A stretch of 33,278 bases of DNA, from NCBI GenBank assembly GCA_028820505.1, contig JAPPIT010000003.1, positions 1-33,278 of the forward strand, read 5' to 3'. Position 1 is the stretch's first letter; each line of letters starts with the position of its first letter. Below, piece after piece: positions 32,084-33,278 of the stretch. The position numbers and the translations under genes were made by a program. Below the pieces are notes generated by a model. It was not told the DNA's origin, ran no database searches, and saw nothing but the letters and a program-made list of their open reading frames with translations. Source of the DNA: Defluviicoccus sp. (GTDB taxonomy: Bacteria > Pseudomonadota > Alphaproteobacteria > MPNO01).

Positions 32084-33103
32084 ATGGCCTTCCTCGAAAA
32101 CTGCTGGTACGCGGCCGCCTGGGACGACGAGATCGGGGAGTCTCCGCTGGCGCGGCGTATTCTCGACCGTCCGGTGGTTCTGTTCCGAGGCGAGGACGGC
32201 AGGGCCGCGGCACTCGCCGACCGGTGCATCCATCGCCACGCCCCGCTCTCGCACGGACGCGTCGAAGACGGCGGAATCCGGTGCGGCTATCACGGCCTGC
32301 TGTTCGCGAAGGACGGCACCTGCATCGAGGTGCCGGGACAGACCAGGGTGCCGCCGGGAGCCAGGGTGGAATCCTACCCCGTGGTCGAGCGCGACCGCTT
32401 CGTCTGGATCTGGATGGGCGATCCGGCGCGCGCGGACGCCGCTTCGGTGCCGGACTATCACTGGAACGACGATCCCGAATGGAAATCGGTGCACGGCCTG
32501 TTCCACGTCGCCGGCAGCTATCGGCTGATCGTCGACAACCTGCTCGACCTGTCGCACGTGCAGTTCGTGCACGGCGCCACCCTCGGCACCGACCGGGTCG
32601 CCGAGTTCCCGGTCGAAGTGAGCCGGGACGGCGACAGGGTTCATGTCGACCGTTGGATCATGGGCGGCAAGCCGCCGGGCATGTTCGCGCGGGCGGGCGG
32701 CATCGACTTCGACGTCGACCGCTGGCAGCTCATCGCCTGGACCCCGCCGACCCATGTCGTGATCGACGCGGGTTGCGCCCCGGCCGGGCAGGGCGCGCGC
32801 GAGGGCAACCGGGCGGGCGGGATCGAGCTGTACTCGAACCACACCATCACGCCGGAGACCGGGACCAGCGCGCATTATTTCTGGCACCACGCGCGGGGCT
32901 TCAACCTCGAGGACGATTCGATCACCGCCTATCTCGGTCGGGCGGCGGAAACGACTTTCGGAGAGGATGTGGGGCTGATCGAGGCGCAGCAGCGGAGCAT
33001 CGAGACGATGCCGGACGGCCTGCCGCAGGTCGACATCAACGCCGATGCCGGGGTGCTCGCCGCGCGCCGCATTCTCGACCGCCTGATCGCGGAAGAGGGG
33101 TGA
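32084..33103 (+). CDS. Rieske non-heme iron oxygenase, VanA-like (copy 4)
   Basis: A 339-residue catalytic subunit. It opens MAFLENCWYAAAWDDEI; Rieske ligands are Cys48, His50, Cys67 and His70; the iron site is DNLLDLSHVQFVH with His158, His163 and Asp295 (FGEDVGLIEAQQ). It shares ITPETGTSAHYFW and the VDINADAGVLAARRIL ending with copies 2 and 3. The ATG has GGAGCG about 7 nt upstream. It is the last gene of the SDR-CoxL3 operon. Shared electron-transfer proteins must come from elsewhere in the genome. A role in hydroxylation or demethylation following the molybdenum hydroxylase is plausible but the substrate is unknown. Confidence 0.9.
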   Translation: MAFLENCWYAAAWDDEIGESPLARRILDRPVVLFRGEDGRAAALADRCIHRHAPLSHGRVEDGGIRCGYHGLLFAKDGTCIEVPGQTRVPPGARVESYPVVERDRFVWIWMGDPARADAASVPDYHWNDDPEWKSVHGLFHVAGSYRLIVDNLLDLSHVQFVHGATLGTDRVAEFPVEVSRDGDRVHVDRWIMGGKPPGMFARAGGIDFDVDRWQLIAWTPPTHVVIDAGCAPAGQGAREGNRAGGIELYSNHTITPETGTSAHYFWHHARGFNLEDDSITAYLGRAAETTFGEDVGLIEAQQRSIETMPDGLPQVDINADAGVLAARRILDRLIAEEG

Positions 33104-33182
33104 CGGCCCGACCCGCATGTCTCGCTAGCGGCGGGCGGAATACCGAAAACGGCCAAAAATGATCTGAAAGAGATAAATAACC

Positions 33183-33211
33183 TTGACACGGGACGATTCC
33201 GATACCATATT
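33183..33211 (+). promoter_or_regulatory. Strong sigma70-type promoter at the window end
   Basis: TTGACA (33183-33188), a 17-base spacer, then CATATT (33206-33211). The -35 is a perfect match and the upstream bases 33150-33182 are AT-rich, like an UP element. Transcription would start near 33218 and run out of the window. It marks a new unit after Rieske 4. Confidence 0.65.
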
Positions 33212-33240
33212 TCGCACAGTGGAAGATTGGGGGTAGCGGG

Positions 33241-33278
33241 GTGGAACCGGAAGGAAGAAAAAACCTCGTGAAATCCGT
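33241..33278 (+). CDS. Possible start of an unknown gene, truncated by window end
   Basis: GTG at 33241 follows GGGGG by 7 bases and lies about 23 bases after the predicted transcript start. It stays open for the remaining 12 codons (Val-Glu-Pro-Glu-Gly-Arg-Lys-Asn, then more). A second in-frame GTG at 33268 is an alternative start. Nothing can be said about function from so few residues. Confidence 0.3.
   Translation, partial: MEPEGRKNLVKS

Noticed and set aside
1-33278. CRISPR array, prophage or integrase-bearing island
   Set aside because: No regularly spaced direct repeats, phage structural genes, integrase or transposase genes were found anywhere in the window.

Overview
The window is high-GC DNA with densely packed genes, many short overlaps (ATGA/GTGA) and frequent GTG or TTG starts. 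It is most likely from an alphaproteobacterium: a SAM-II type riboswitch precedes an O-succinylhomoserine sulfhydrylase gene, and the core genes (kdsB, kdsC, purH, apaG, folE, trkH, argD-argF-hslO) are of ordinary proteobacterial type. The order cannot be fixed from the sequence alone. The first ~130 bases are homopolymer runs that look like a poor contig end, not biology.

Layout. Bases 158-832: a HAD phosphoglycolate phosphatase gene, divergent from a coupled kdsB-kdsC-purH operon (912-3750). Bases 3764-4032: a nested inverted-repeat element abutting a UMF1-type MFS transporter gene (4030-5313, minus). A cupin gene and a polytopic membrane protein gene follow. Bases 7413-9094: an operator-like palindrome, Rieske oxygenase 1 and a DUF1185 gene. 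Bases 9092-9205: a palindromic repeat flanked by a 9-bp direct repeat. Bases 9209-12688 (minus): an operon of Rieske 3, Rieske 2 and an enamidase-type amidohydrolase, divergent from a RidA-like gene. Bases 13226-18514: SAM-II riboswitch with attenuator, metZ, apaG, folE, trkH, argE. Bases 18536-23448 (minus): MscS channel, argD-argF-hslO and a small lipoprotein gene. Bases 23635-33103: three CoxL-type molybdopterin hydroxylase large subunits, one CoxG, one short-chain dehydrogenase and a fourth Rieske oxygenase. A promoter and the first codons of an unknown gene close the window.

How the genes work together. Housekeeping blocks (Kdo and purine synthesis; methionine, folate and potassium; arginine and redox chaperone) are interleaved with catabolic modules. 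The catabolic part holds four complete VanA/dicamba-monooxygenase-like Rieske oxygenases, three molybdenum-hydroxylase large subunits, an enamidase, a RidA-fold protein lacking the usual arginine, an SDR and a CoxG anchor. None of the oxygenases has a reductase gene nearby, and none of the large subunits has its iron-sulfur or FAD subunit gene nearby. The simplest reading is a dispersed aromatic or N-heterocycle degradation capacity in which several substrate-specific catalytic subunits share electron-transfer partners encoded elsewhere. That reading is inference.
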